From Tricholomella constricta (taxonomy: Eukaryota; Basidiomycota; Agaricomycetes; Agaricales; Lyophyllaceae): 64,000 nucleotides of DNA. Shown here in pieces: positions 41,149 through 53,089 of the stretch. The translations under genes and the position numbers were made by a program. Numbering within the stretch: the stretch's first letter is position 1; each line of letters starts with the position of its first letter. The notes below the pieces were generated by a model. The model searched no databases. It was not told the origin of the DNA and saw only the letters and a program-made list of their open reading frames with translations. The stretch is taken from the NCBI GenBank assembly GCA_013368375.1, contig JAACJP010000004.1:372001-436000 (forward strand), in the 5' to 3' direction.

Positions 41149-41409
41149 TATGATGAGCTATAAGAGTAAATCCGCTTTAATTGGTGTCCGGGTCCGTAAA
41201 ATGCATAGAAGTCTATTGAGTCTAGAGGGTCTCTATAATGAAGCAGGAAGACAGAGCCGAGGTTATTCAAGGACAGGCATAGCAAGGGAGTGGGAGGAGG
41301 AGGACGTTCAGTGTTCAACCCAGCTAAAAATAAATTAAAAGTTTTCTCGCCCACGTGCGTCAGGTGCAACGGAGGCCGCTGGACAACAAATGAAAACAAC
41401 GCTTCGATC
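41149..41409. promoter_or_regulatory. Shared divergent promoter region
   Basis: 261 bp between ATG 41148 (minus) and ATG 41410 (plus), with no other gene. It must carry both promoters. No clear TATA box. Confidence 0.55.
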
Positions 41410-41712
41410 ATGTCTGCGGCGACGATAAAGATCACCTACGAGCTCAATCCGCCCCCACAGACCGTAAAGGATGCCGATAACCTCAGCACGTCGAAAACAC
41501 AAACGTTTCCAGTGAATGCAAATCCTGCGGATGGCCAGGAGAAATATTACAGCGCGTTGCAGAAGGCGATCGCAGGGGCGAAGGATCAACTCGGAAATGA
41601 GTTGACGGTCTGGAGGGACGCTGTTGGGAAGGCAGAATTGAGCAAGGAGACACCGAAGACGTTAAAGTACGACGCAGGGGAGGAGGAGGACGAGGAGGAA
41701 AGTGAACAATAA
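41410..41712 (+). CDS. GON7: GON7-like EKC/KEOPS subunit
   Basis: An intronless 100-residue frame, MSAATIKITYELNPPP to TAA 41710-41712. A short beta-like N-terminus, a helix YYSALQKAIAGAKDQLGNELTVWRD and an acidic Glu-rich tail match the size and plan of fungal Gon7. Gon7 joins the KEOPS complex, which makes t6A on tRNAs and affects telomeres. The frame is open upstream of this ATG, but the upstream part is not protein-like. Moderate confidence, because Gon7 is small and poorly conserved. Confidence 0.65.
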   Translation: MSAATIKITYELNPPPQTVKDADNLSTSKTQTFPVNANPADGQEKYYSALQKAIAGAKDQLGNELTVWRDAVGKAELSKETPKTLKYDAGEEEDEEESEQ

Positions 41713-41826
41713 AGGTCCGTCGAGACAGATGATCACACAGAAATGGAGGGATTGAACAAATATCCAGCCAAAAGAAAAAGAATTAAAATGGCTATCGATA
41801 AATTACCGAGAACATCCTGCGACCTT

Positions 41827-43102
41827 CTAGTTACTGCGCTTTTCTTTTCCCCTTGGACGTTCCCGAATGACCATTTTGTTGCTGTTCTTCGGTCCCTTGG
41901 GTCCGGGCTTCCTTGTCCGTGTTCCCTTGGTGCCCCAGCCCCAGATGGAGACAGGATGCTTGTTGGATTTGGACTTTCCACGACCACCACCGTGAGGATG
42001 ATCATTCCTTTCGAAATAGTTAGCGAAATGTATATCGGATTGGGAGGAATATATCAGAGCAGCAGACGTACGAGTTCATCGCAACACCACGAACGGCGGG
42101 TCTCCATCCTAGCCAGCGCGAGCGTCCAGCCTTACCGAGATTGATGCTTTTCCATAGCGGGTTGCTGACTTTCCCAACAGTCGCGCAGCAGTCCGCCAGG
42201 ATTTTGCGCACTTCACCACTCTGCAGCCGTATGTGGGAGTAGCGCCCTGCGTCCTCGTGGCTCATGACCTGACCGAAAGAGCCGGCTGAGCGGACGAGAA
42301 TGCCAGGTCCCTGTGGTTTAAGAGCAATGTTGTGTATAACGGTCCCAGGAGGCATCAATTTGAGGGGCAAGACGTTCCCCGGCTTGAGTGTCATGGTGCG
42401 AAGGATACCGAGCGCAAGTGAGTGGGCGGAGGTCTCCTTTCCACCAGCAGCCTGTCCCCTCTCGCCGTCGGCAGCGTCTTGTTCCTCAGCAGCCAACGCA
42501 TCGAAACCCGGAATGAAGCCTTCTGGAATTCCCTGCCTGAAACTCTGCACCTCGTCACCTGCCCGCATGCCGTCCGTGGCAAGAATGTACTTCCATTTCC
42601 TTGTGCCCTCTTCCTCTGCGCTCCGACTCCGCACGAGGGCTATGTGCGCCGACCGTCCCGGGTCGTACTCTATGCGCACGACGTCGTACACGCCCGGCTC
42701 CTCGCGCATAAAGTCGATGGTGCGTATCCGCTGTTTGTGCCCGCCTCCACGATGCCGCACGGTAATGCGTCCGTGTGCGTTCCTGCCACCCGACCTCCTC
42801 TTGGCGATGGTGAGCAGCCGCACGGGTCGTCCCTCGTAGAGATGCGAGTTCAGCGGCCGCTTCAGGTGACGGATACCTGGCGACACGGGTTTATAGGTCT
42901 TGAAGAGGGAGGTTGTGCGGGAGAGAGCGTCCTTCATCTCCGTGTTGGCTTTTTTCTCCCATAGGTCGGTAGCGTAGGTACGAATTTGGTGATTGGCGGT
43001 GGGGGCAGCCCAGCGAGAAAAGGCAGGAAGGCATGGACGTGCAGTGGAGGACGACAAGCACGTCCGAAGCAGCGCTGTGCTGCCTCGAACTGAGGACAAC
43101 AT
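41827..43102 (-). CDS. RML2: Mitochondrial large-subunit ribosomal protein uL2m
   Basis: Two exons, 43102-42072 and 42007-41827. The start [23 protein letters not shown] is a basic, Ser-rich mitochondrial presequence; an upstream in-frame ATG (43192) overlaps the RVB2 start and is unlikely. The uL2 core is clear: [42 protein letters not shown] (given in parts), [30 protein letters not shown], and after the 64-bp intron [20 protein letters not shown] then [10 protein letters not shown]. uL2 supports the peptidyl-transferase centre of the mitoribosome. Residues about 240-260 are a low-complexity insert ([20 protein letters not shown]). Confidence 0.95.
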
Positions 43103-43189
43103 GAGAAATTTATGAAAACCAGAAAGGAAATTGTTGGCTGCTTTTGTTTGGTTCAAAAACAGACGCGTTCTCTTCACCACCAGTTCGAT
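43103..43189. promoter_or_regulatory. 87-bp divergent promoter, uL2m/RVB2
   Basis: The start codons of uL2m (43102, minus) and RVB2 (43190, plus) are 87 bp apart, so transcription initiates inside this gap or the genes overlap at their 5' ends. Confidence 0.6.
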
Positions 43190-44993
<1,804 letters not shown>

Positions 44994-45770
44994 TGAAGGC
45001 CTTGATTGGGTCATTATTTTGCTAGCCCATTGACGATCGCTCACCCGCGCACATGCGCCACTCTGCCCTCGACGCCGCTCCGCCCTGAGCTATATTCTAC
45101 TATCTATAAATTCACCATTTTACTCCGCTTCATCGGGCAATGTATTTTTTGACCTCTCAAATGTAGATTAAGCAATCACGGTGGCGGAGAAGCGTGATGT
45201 ACACTTGAGATTGTAAGGAATTCGGGCGCCTATCGAGAGATAGTTCGTTCTATAATTCGGTGAGGACAGCATTGGCCTAACCACACCACCTACACGATTG
45301 GCCTAACCACACCACCTACACGATGCAAGGGATGGGCGGCAGACAGAGCGATACCAAAAGACGTCAAGGCTCGATTGCCGCAATCTGATCGGGAAGCAGC
45401 AACGGCCTTGCCAAAAAGCGCGATGAGAGCACGGCGTCACGCGTGCGCAGACAGGGAAACAGTACATTTTTTCGAAGATCGGGCGGGAGGCGTAATCGCA
45501 TAGTCCACATGCACCATTGCAGCCTTGTGACTTACTGAATCACATCCATTCTTCTGCTTGCAGAGCACGGCGCTCGTTGTCCCTCGGTATCGGTGCCCCA
45601 TGCATTACCACCATCTAGTCGTACACTCTCTTCCTGTTTTTACACATGTCCACGCCAAGGTGCCCAGAAGGGCGGTAATGATACCGGACAGCAGATATGC
45701 TACAATTTGAGAGTACGTTGGTAGCACATGAATCAGTGGAGCAGGGAGAATACGAGCACGAGCAGCAGGA
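44994..45770. other. Intergenic region with 26-bp tandem repeat
   Basis: RVB2 3' flank and the 3' flank of the convergent RS-type gene. A perfect two-copy 26-bp repeat (ATTGGCCTAACCACACCACC...) lies at 45271-45296 and 45297-45322. No gene seen. Confidence 0.7.
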
Positions 45771-46956
45771 CTATCCGAATCTCTGCTTTGCCATCTGTTG
45801 GAACATATCCATTGTGGCCTGCAAAAATGTGTGGATTGAGCGTCGAAGTGAACTAACGAGATTAAAAATCGCTGTACCTGTTCTTTTTGTTTGATCACAG
45901 TGGCTCGTTCTCGAGCGGCAGCAGCCTTTTCCTCCCTCGCTCCGCTGAACCTCTGTTTGGCCGCGTCCCTCCTTGCAATCCTGATGAAAGCCTCGTGTCT
46001 ATGGCGATCCTGAAAATATTTGGGGAGAGCACTCACTGTTCCCTGAAACTATCGCCTCCACCAAGTAACGTGGACTCGTCCACCTCGAGCCCTTCATCTC
46101 CCTTTTCCCTGAAATTTCTGTCAGCGTCCCGCCTCGCCCGCTTCTTCTCTAGCATCCCTTCCCGGCCCACTTCCCGCGGCCCAACCATTTCCTCAATCCG
46201 CTCCTTCGCTTCAAGTTTATCTCGCTTCCGCTTGTACACCCGCTCCTCTTGTTGCTGTTCCGAGACCATTTCGCGAGAAAGCGCAAGGTCCGAGGCAGAA
46301 GGTAATGTCGGCCCTTGAACACGACTTCTGCTCGATCCAGCTTGTGAAGATGTTTCACGGTTGTACGTCGCGGCGCTGATCTCCTCTCGTGCAGCTCGGA
46401 GAGCCTCTTCATCGGCTCGAGACTTTTTGGACGCGAAGGACCATTTATACGCAGTCTGGGTTGTCGCGGAGATCGTCAAAGGGTCGACACCAGCGTACAG
46501 GGATTCTGGGCGCAGTTAGTAAACATTTTCGACGTTTCAAGATAACGTAGGACCGTTACTTCTTAATTTCCCTCTATTCCAAGCCTGGACTTACGAGATG
46601 AACTTCACTGACGCAGGGTGGAAAGACAAGCGCACCTTCACAAACTTTCGGAAATAACTGACTTACAAATCAGAATCCACCGACGGTTGGGATGAATGCG
46701 CTCACCTTCTAGCCCTATCACCAGAGAGCTCGTCAAAGTACTATTAGATCAATAAGACGTGCGTTATGACTAGCAATTGACATAGTGGTCGCACCTTGCC
46801 CTTCTCGTTCTTTAGCCATATTCTGAACTCGTCGCTTTTCTGGAAATAGTCCGACTCTGATATGGGGGAGGCGTTGTTGGGCAGTTCAATATCTCTTTCT
46901 AGTGTCCTTGAGCGTTCTCGACGAGGCGACCTGGAACGGGAACGGTGAGATGACAT
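45771..46956 (-). CDS. Short RS-domain nuclear protein, seven exons, unknown function
   Basis: Exons 46956-46795, 46740-46706, 46657-46636, 46584-46560, 46505-46037, 45998-45878 and 45818-45771 join in frame. The N-terminus MSSHRSRSRSPRRERSRTLE is an arginine-serine region. A conserved-looking core spans five exons: FRIWLKNEKGKYFDELSGDR, then SYFRKFVKAWNRGKLRKSLYAG. A charged coiled segment follows (REMVSEQQQEERVYKRKRDK), and the end is TMDMFQQMAKQRFG. RS tracts usually mean a nuclear, splicing-related protein, but no catalytic domain is present and I cannot name the family. The 22- and 25-nt exons are fixed by frame and by the WLKNEKGKYF/WNRG motif. Confidence 0.75.
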
Positions 46957-47216
46957 GGTCTGTAGAGGTCGGTGACGATTGTGGTCTAGAGGTCGGTGAC
47001 GACTGGTCTCCGAGTCGGTACAAACAACATAAAACTCGTCGTGGCAATTCAATGTATGTAGTCGGAAATTCATCTCAGTTCAACACTAGTATTAATACTT
47101 ACTGGCCCCCGGCCGCGGGACGTTTGACAACGTACATCTTATGGAATTCCACAAATCAATGAATCTAAATAATGTGCCAACTTGAATTCGCTCAGTTGAA
47201 CGAAGTCGATGAGCAT

Positions 47217-49178
47217 CTATCCCCTTAATTTCAGGGCTGCCGCATGGGAAGTAAGCAATGGGTACACTGGCCCATCTGGGTAGACAGCGTAGCCGTCATT
47301 GGGGGTGTTTCCACTAAAAATAATTTTGTCAGGTTAGACATCCTTTCAAGTCAGCGAGAGAGGTAATTACCTGGAGAGGTGCGACCCAGATTGCCTTCAT
47401 GAGCGGAATGAATACAAGTCAGAAATTTCCAGCCAGTGAACACCCGTCGACCTACCAGATGAGATCACCCGCCAATCCTGAGGAGACAATCTCGTTGAAC
47501 CAAGCGGCGTAGACAGTGGGTTGGTTACTTCACACCGAATTCCTCGATGATCACAGGCTTTCCGGCCTTGGTCTGCGAGGCTGCGTGGTCTGCGATCCAT
47601 TGGGTACCCCAAGCCTGCACATTGCCAGATTGTCCCCAGGGTTCCTGTACAAATTCAACACGGGCGTCCACGCGCTCCATAAGACATGATACATACGGGG
47701 TAAGACTGGAATAACGGAACGAGTTAGTCGAGTAGGAATAGAGGAAACTATTGAAAGACGCACGTGGAAAGTCCCGTAGTCAAGTGTACTGATGGCCAAG
47801 TTGACATCGAAATCGATACCCTCGCCACCTCTGTGCCGTACATTAATTCGCAGTCGAAGGCACGCAATATTTGATGTCACACGTACTGGTAAGGGTAGGT
47901 CGGTGCGCCTGGCTGGTTGTAGAAGCCCTCGTCACCAAGGCCGACCAAGTGGTTCGGGTCGATGGACTTGATGTATGCCGACATCGTCTTTGCCCAAGCC
48001 GTAATTGTCGCTGGAGTGCAGGATCCTGACCAGGTGCTGGTATATCATTAGCACCAAGAGTTTATACAACATCAGAGTTTCGTACCCGGAGCTGCCTCTG
48101 CATCTGGGCTCATTAGCAAGCTCCCAGCCGAGAATCGTCGGCTCATTGACATAGCGGCCGACAAACGTCTTGATGTAATTTTTGAACGCAGTCTGGACTG
48201 CAGCATTGGTGTAGAAGAGGTCGTGGTTGGCGGAGTTGGCGATCTGTTTGACATAGACATCCATTCCTCCGTAGTCGGCCCTACGAAAGTTCAATTATCG
48301 TACCCCCGATGAAAATGGCCGATGGAGCCCTACCAGTTGTTCGTGCTGAAAGTTTATCATGAGTGATTGACCGAAATGAAATGAAAGTCACTCACAGAGC
48401 AACGATGAGTCGAATTCCGTTAGCTTTTGCAGCAGCAACGACGTTATCTAAAGAGTGCAGACGTGAGTAAAAGGTTCGACAATGCACCGATATTCCACTG
48501 TACCAAAGTTCTGGAGTCCAGTCGCCCCAGTGTTTATCGTAGGCGTACTTCCTGACCAGCTTTGATACCAATTGCCATTTTGGCTGGTAACTTCGTTGAA
48601 GCCCCTAGTGACTCATATGCATCAAGTCGAGGCACTTATTCCTGAACGTGATAATCATACCATGTTCGGACGGTCGTACCCCCAGCCTTAGCAATATCGG
48701 CAAATGCTGCATTCATATTGGCTGTACTGAGACCCGTCAAGCCGATCCAGTATGCGTTTCCACTGCTCTTGTGTCACAATGCGTTGTGTGAGAGTTCTAA
48801 CAATGCCAACGTACCCAACGATAGTGTATCTCTGGCCATTCAACGTGAAGCGAGTACCAGATGTCTTGACGAAACCAGTCGATACAGGAGGTGGGCTAGT
48901 CATGGTAGTGGAAGAGGTGGTATGGGTAGAGGTGGATGTAGGGCTAGTGGTCGTAGTTCCTGGGAGACATTGATAATACCAGTCGTTCTGGTAAACGCAA
49001 ATCGTCCCTGAGACACAGGCTGAGACGGCTGGTCAGTAAGTTGAAGAGCGCACTAAATAATCAACTTACTCGTTTCTCCAGTCCACCCAATGCCTCCGCA
49101 TTGCGCGTAGATTGGCTGAGCTGCAAGAGACGGCGATATGGCCAATGCTAAAACCACTAGACTAGCGAGAAGCTGCAT
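47217..49178 (-). pseudogene. CBM1-GH5 endo-mannanase, copy A, with frame-breaking change
   Basis: Signal peptide MQLLASLVVLALAISPSLA, CBM1 (QCGGIGWTGE.TCVSGTICV, WYYQCLPG), Ser/Thr linker and GH5_7-type catalytic domain. Exons: 49178-49070, 49019-48815, 48762-48661, 48604-48504, 48447-48396, 48345-48334, 48280-48086, 48036-47887, 47830-47764, 47705-47697, then 47644 onward. The acid/base (GWELANEPRC) and nucleophile (VIIEEFGV) are present. Right after EEFGV the DNA lacks 2 nt relative to copy B and meets TAA (about 47530), while the downstream coding (PTVYAAWFNEIVSS, final TAG 47219-47217) continues in another frame. A 57-bp GT-AG intron there would restore frame but delete about 19 residues. 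The family acts on beta-mannan outside the cell. Confidence 0.8.
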
Positions 49179-49788
49179 GACGTCGAATAAGGAAGAGCAA
49201 AGCTGTAGTTTCTTCACCTTTTATGTTCTCCAGATGTAGAAGGGAAAAAACTTCGCCTTCAAAAGAGCATCCGGTATTCCGCCGTTGCAGTAAAACCGCG
49301 AAAAAATGCCGCGTAACGAGAGAAGCGTAGCATGTCTCATGCGTTGAACTAAAAATAGGACAGTGCCAACGCGGCGACGTTACATTGGGACGGAGTAACT
49401 TGCCAATGAGTGATGCCACGCCGACATGTCAGCTGGGCTCGCGAGCCGTCGTATGAATGGTAGGAGTGACTGGAAGAACGATTGATTGGCAGTTTAAAGT
49501 CCCTTTCTTCTCATTGCTGACCTGTCCCTGTGATGAAGAATTAAACTTGAGAGCTGAGATGGCATTATAATACGTTAGCGATATCGCGCAGTGGAAGGTC
49601 ACGCCAGGCCGGTAGGAGCCTCGTGTGATCGACGCTCCGCGTGGAACCACCGACCCAACTTATAATGATGCATTTCGGTGCAACGGCCATGTTGGGAGAT
49701 GGGCGAGCGTGACAAAGTGCAAGGTTATGAATTGACCTAGAAAAGATACAAGTTTTCATGATAACCTAGCTGTCGAGATACCAGACCA
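49179..49788. other. Intergenic region between the two mannanase copies
   Basis: Promoter of copy A and 3' flank of copy B. Nothing else seen. Confidence 0.6.
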
Positions 49789-51759
49789 TCATCCTCTAGA
49801 CTTCATGGCGGCAGCATGGGAATTCATCAATGAGTACACAGATGACTCTGGATAGATCGCATAGCCATCGTTGTGGGTGTCACCGCTAGAAAGTACAATG
49901 GTCAATGTATTTATCCACGTGGACGGAAAAAAAGCCGTACTAGGAGAGGTGCGATCCGGCTTGCCTGTGTAATCGGCTGAGTTAGACATATACAGATGTA
50001 GGATGCGCGACAACTTACCAGATAAGGTCGCCAGCAATTCCGGACGAGACTATCTGGTTATACCAGGCAGTGTATACAGTAGGTTGGTTGGTCGTGACAC
50101 CGAATTCTTCAAGGATCACCGGTTTTCCGGCCTTATTTTGCGATGCTGCGTGGTCTGCGATCCACTGAGTACCCCAGTTCTGGATATTGCTGGCTTGTCC
50201 CCAATGTTCCTAAGAAACAATAAGTCCCAGAGTCTTCGGCTATCATTTGAGAATTACACACCGGGTAAGACTGGACATGAATTTGCTGTTGGTGAACAAG
50301 GAAACAGAGACCTTAAAAACCAGGCAACGTACGTGGAAAGTACCGAAGTCAAGCGTGCTAATAGCCAAGTTGACGTCAAAATCAATACCCTCGCCACCTC
50401 TTCAGTTCCTTGTCAATAACGGAATTGCGAATTATCAAGATCGTCACGTACTGGTATGGGTAGGTCGGCGCACCCGGCTGGTTATAGAAACCTTCATCAC
50501 CAAGTGCAACCAAGTGGTTGGAGTCAATGGACTTGATGTACGTTGACATAGTCTTTGCCCAGGCTGTGATCGTCGCTGGAGTGCAGGATCCTGACGTAGT
50601 ACTGGTAGATTATGAAAATCAAAAGAGTTGCGAAATTTAGAAGGCTCATACCCAGTGCTTCCTCGGCACCTGGGCTCGTTAGCAAGCTCCCAGCCGAGAA
50701 TCGTCGGCTCGTTGACATAGCGGCCGACAAATGTCTTGATGTAATTTTTGAAGGCAGTCTGAACCGCAGCGTTGGTGTAGAAGAGATCGTGGTTGGCCGA
50801 GTTGGCGATCTGCTTGACGTAGACGTCCATTCCTCCGTAATCGGCCCTATTCGAAATTCATATTTGGGCGGACCGGCGGTAAATCCAGGACTTACCAGTT
50901 GTTAGTGCTGCATGAAATCGTAAGGAACAGGACACCATAAGATCAATGCGCAATACTCACAGAGCGACGATGAGCCGAATTCCATTGGCCTTGGCAGCAG
51001 CTACAACTTTATCTAGATAAAATGACCTTTGGATTGTATATCGGATATTTGAAGGAGGTCACTAGTTACCGAAGTTCTGCAGACCGGTTGCGCCGGTGTT
51101 GATGGTGGGCGTACTGCCCGACCAGCTTTGATACCAGTTTCCGTTTTGGCTGGTCACTTCATTGAATCCCCTAAAGCGACATTATTGAATCATGAAGAAG
51201 GACAGGTAGTCATCGGACATGGGTGATTCTTACCAGGTTCTCACAGTTGTTCCTCCAGCCTTTGCAATGTCGGAGAAGGCTTTGTTCATATCAGCCGTAC
51301 TGAGACCTGTCAGGCCGATCCAGTATGCATTTCCTCTGTTCGATGTCACTCCATGCCGACCACAAGTCAGAAAATTCAACGCACCCCACAATGGTGTATC
51401 TCTGGCCATTCAACGTGAAGCGAGTACCAGACGTCTTGACGAAACCAGTCGATACAGGAGGTGGGGTAGTCGCGGTAGTGGTCGTGGTCGTGGAGGTAGT
51501 GGAGGTAGAGGTGGATGTAGGGGTGGTGGTCGTGGTTCCTGGGAGACATTGAGAGTACCAGTCATTCTGGTAAACGCAAATCGTCCCTGAGACACAGGCT
51601 GAGGGGTACGGTGGGTCAGTAAGTTGAACAACGCTAGAACATCAACTTACTAGTCTCTCCAGTCCACCCAATGCCTCCGCATTGCGCGTAGATTGGCTGA
51701 GCTGCAAGAGATGGCGAAATGGCCAATGCCAAACCAACTAGACTTGCAAGAAGTTTCAT
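49789..51759 (-). CDS. CBM1-GH5 endo-beta-mannanase, copy B (intact)
   Basis: ATG 51759 (MKLLASLVGLALAISPSLA, a signal peptide) to TGA 49791-49789. The exon-intron plan equals copy A, including a 12-nt exon (CACTAACAACTG) and a 9-nt exon (TCTTACCCG). The CBM1 (CGGIGWTGETTC, CLPG) binds cellulose. A Thr-rich linker (TTTTTPTSTSTSTTSTTT) leads to the GH5 barrel: YWIGLTGLSTADM, TWGFNEVTSQNGNWYQ, GWELANEPRC (acid/base Glu), HLVALGDEGFY, VILEEFGVTTNQP (nucleophile Glu) and DLIWQAGSHL. Fungal CBM1-GH5_7 enzymes cut beta-1,4-mannan in wood. I followed every splice junction and the frame is open throughout. A TATA-like TATAA lies about 40 bp upstream. Substrate assigned by family, not tested. Confidence 0.92.
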
Positions 51760-52407
51760 GCTGAACAAGAGGTCTGAAGCTTACATTGCGCTGGGTTCAC
51801 GATTATAAGAAGCACAAGGATAAATATCGCTTTTTTTGCATGGCGGCCGGCATTTTACCGCAGCACCAAGACCATCCCAAGACAATCCAAGACTAAAACC
51901 AGAGCTGCATCGAGGGTGTGCATGCGTTGACCAAGAGTAAATATTCGAGTTGTAACGTTCAACATCGCGAGCGTTTGTTAATGTCGCCGAGTAACTTGGT
52001 CATGGGTAATCGCATCATGGGCGTCAGGTGGTGCGTAGCTTCGCTATATGACAAGTTAGCGATTGCAGCCGTGAACTCCCTAGTCTTCAATTCTCCAGTA
52101 GAAATGATAGGCCGAGAGTAGTGTCATTGACAGTCAATTAATTTAAAAGCTGAACTTGAACGAGGATTTTGGGTTGTAAACATTAGAAAGCGCTTGTTGG
52201 TCGCCGCCAGAACATCAAAGTCTGCAGGTTAAAGAAGATTTAGGAAGAAATATGTCTGCAAACCTCATATTGGCCGATGTAGACGATGAGGAGCTCCGAG
52301 TCGTGAGCAGAGTAGCGGCGTAGAGTTTGTTCGCGTTTGCCAAAGGCCTTGAATGATCGTGATTCTCTTGTCCACTGGTCAACAATCCAAACGACGAAGT
52401 ACAGACA
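51760..52407. other. Intergenic region, divergent promoters of GH5 copy B and centrin
   Basis: 648 bp with no supported gene. AT-rich stretches lie near 52135-52190. It should hold the promoters of both flanking genes. Confidence 0.6.
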
Positions 52408-53089
52408 ATGTACACCTCATCAGCAGCTCAAAAGGCGAAAAGACGAACGCATACTCGCCCAGAACTTTCAGATGAGCAGAAACAGGAGATTAAAGAGGCA
52501 TTCGAGCTGTTTGACACGGACAAGGATGGCTGTGTTGACTACCACGAGTTGAAAGTCGCGATGCGCGCGTTGGGATTCGACATGAAGAAGGCGGAGGTGC
52601 TGAAGATACTACGAGACAACGATAAGACTGGACATGGATTGATGGACTTCGAGGATTTTGCCAAAATCAGTGAGTCGTCTGTTAGCGGTAGCTGGACATT
52701 ACGTTACTTCACCAATCCCTCCTACCTAGAATTACGCGTTTATATCTCTTAGCGATCCATACTCTACATTTTACGCGTATTCTGACTGTCTGCCATCAGT
52801 GAGCGAGCGGATACTGGCCAGAGATCCCATGGAGGAGATCCGACGCGCGTTCCAACTCTTTGACGACGACAACACGGGCAAAATCAGTCTCCGAAATCTA
52901 CGAAGAGTTGCGAAGGAGATTGGAGATCGATTAGAGGATGATGAGCTGTGCGTAACACGTCAGAGCGACGGATTATCCACTTACAGAACCATCGTCTACA
53001 GGCAGGCGATGATTGATGAATTCGACCTCGACCAAGATGGCGAGATCAACGAGCAGGAGTTCTTCGCCATCATGACGGACGATGCGTAG
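52408..53089 (+). CDS. CDC31: Centrin (Cdc31-type EF-hand protein)
   Basis: Exons 52408-52669, 52800-52947 and 53002-53089. A basic N-terminus ([12 protein letters not shown]) is followed by four EF-hand units: [15 protein letters not shown] (canonical loop), a degenerate [29 protein letters not shown], and [14 protein letters not shown] (canonical). Linkers [20 protein letters not shown] and the C-terminal end FFAIMTDDA fit centrin rather than calmodulin. Centrin binds Ca2+ at the spindle pole body and also acts in nucleotide-excision repair and the TREX-2 complex. The first intron is 130 bp, longer than the usual 50-60 bp here. Confidence 0.92.
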
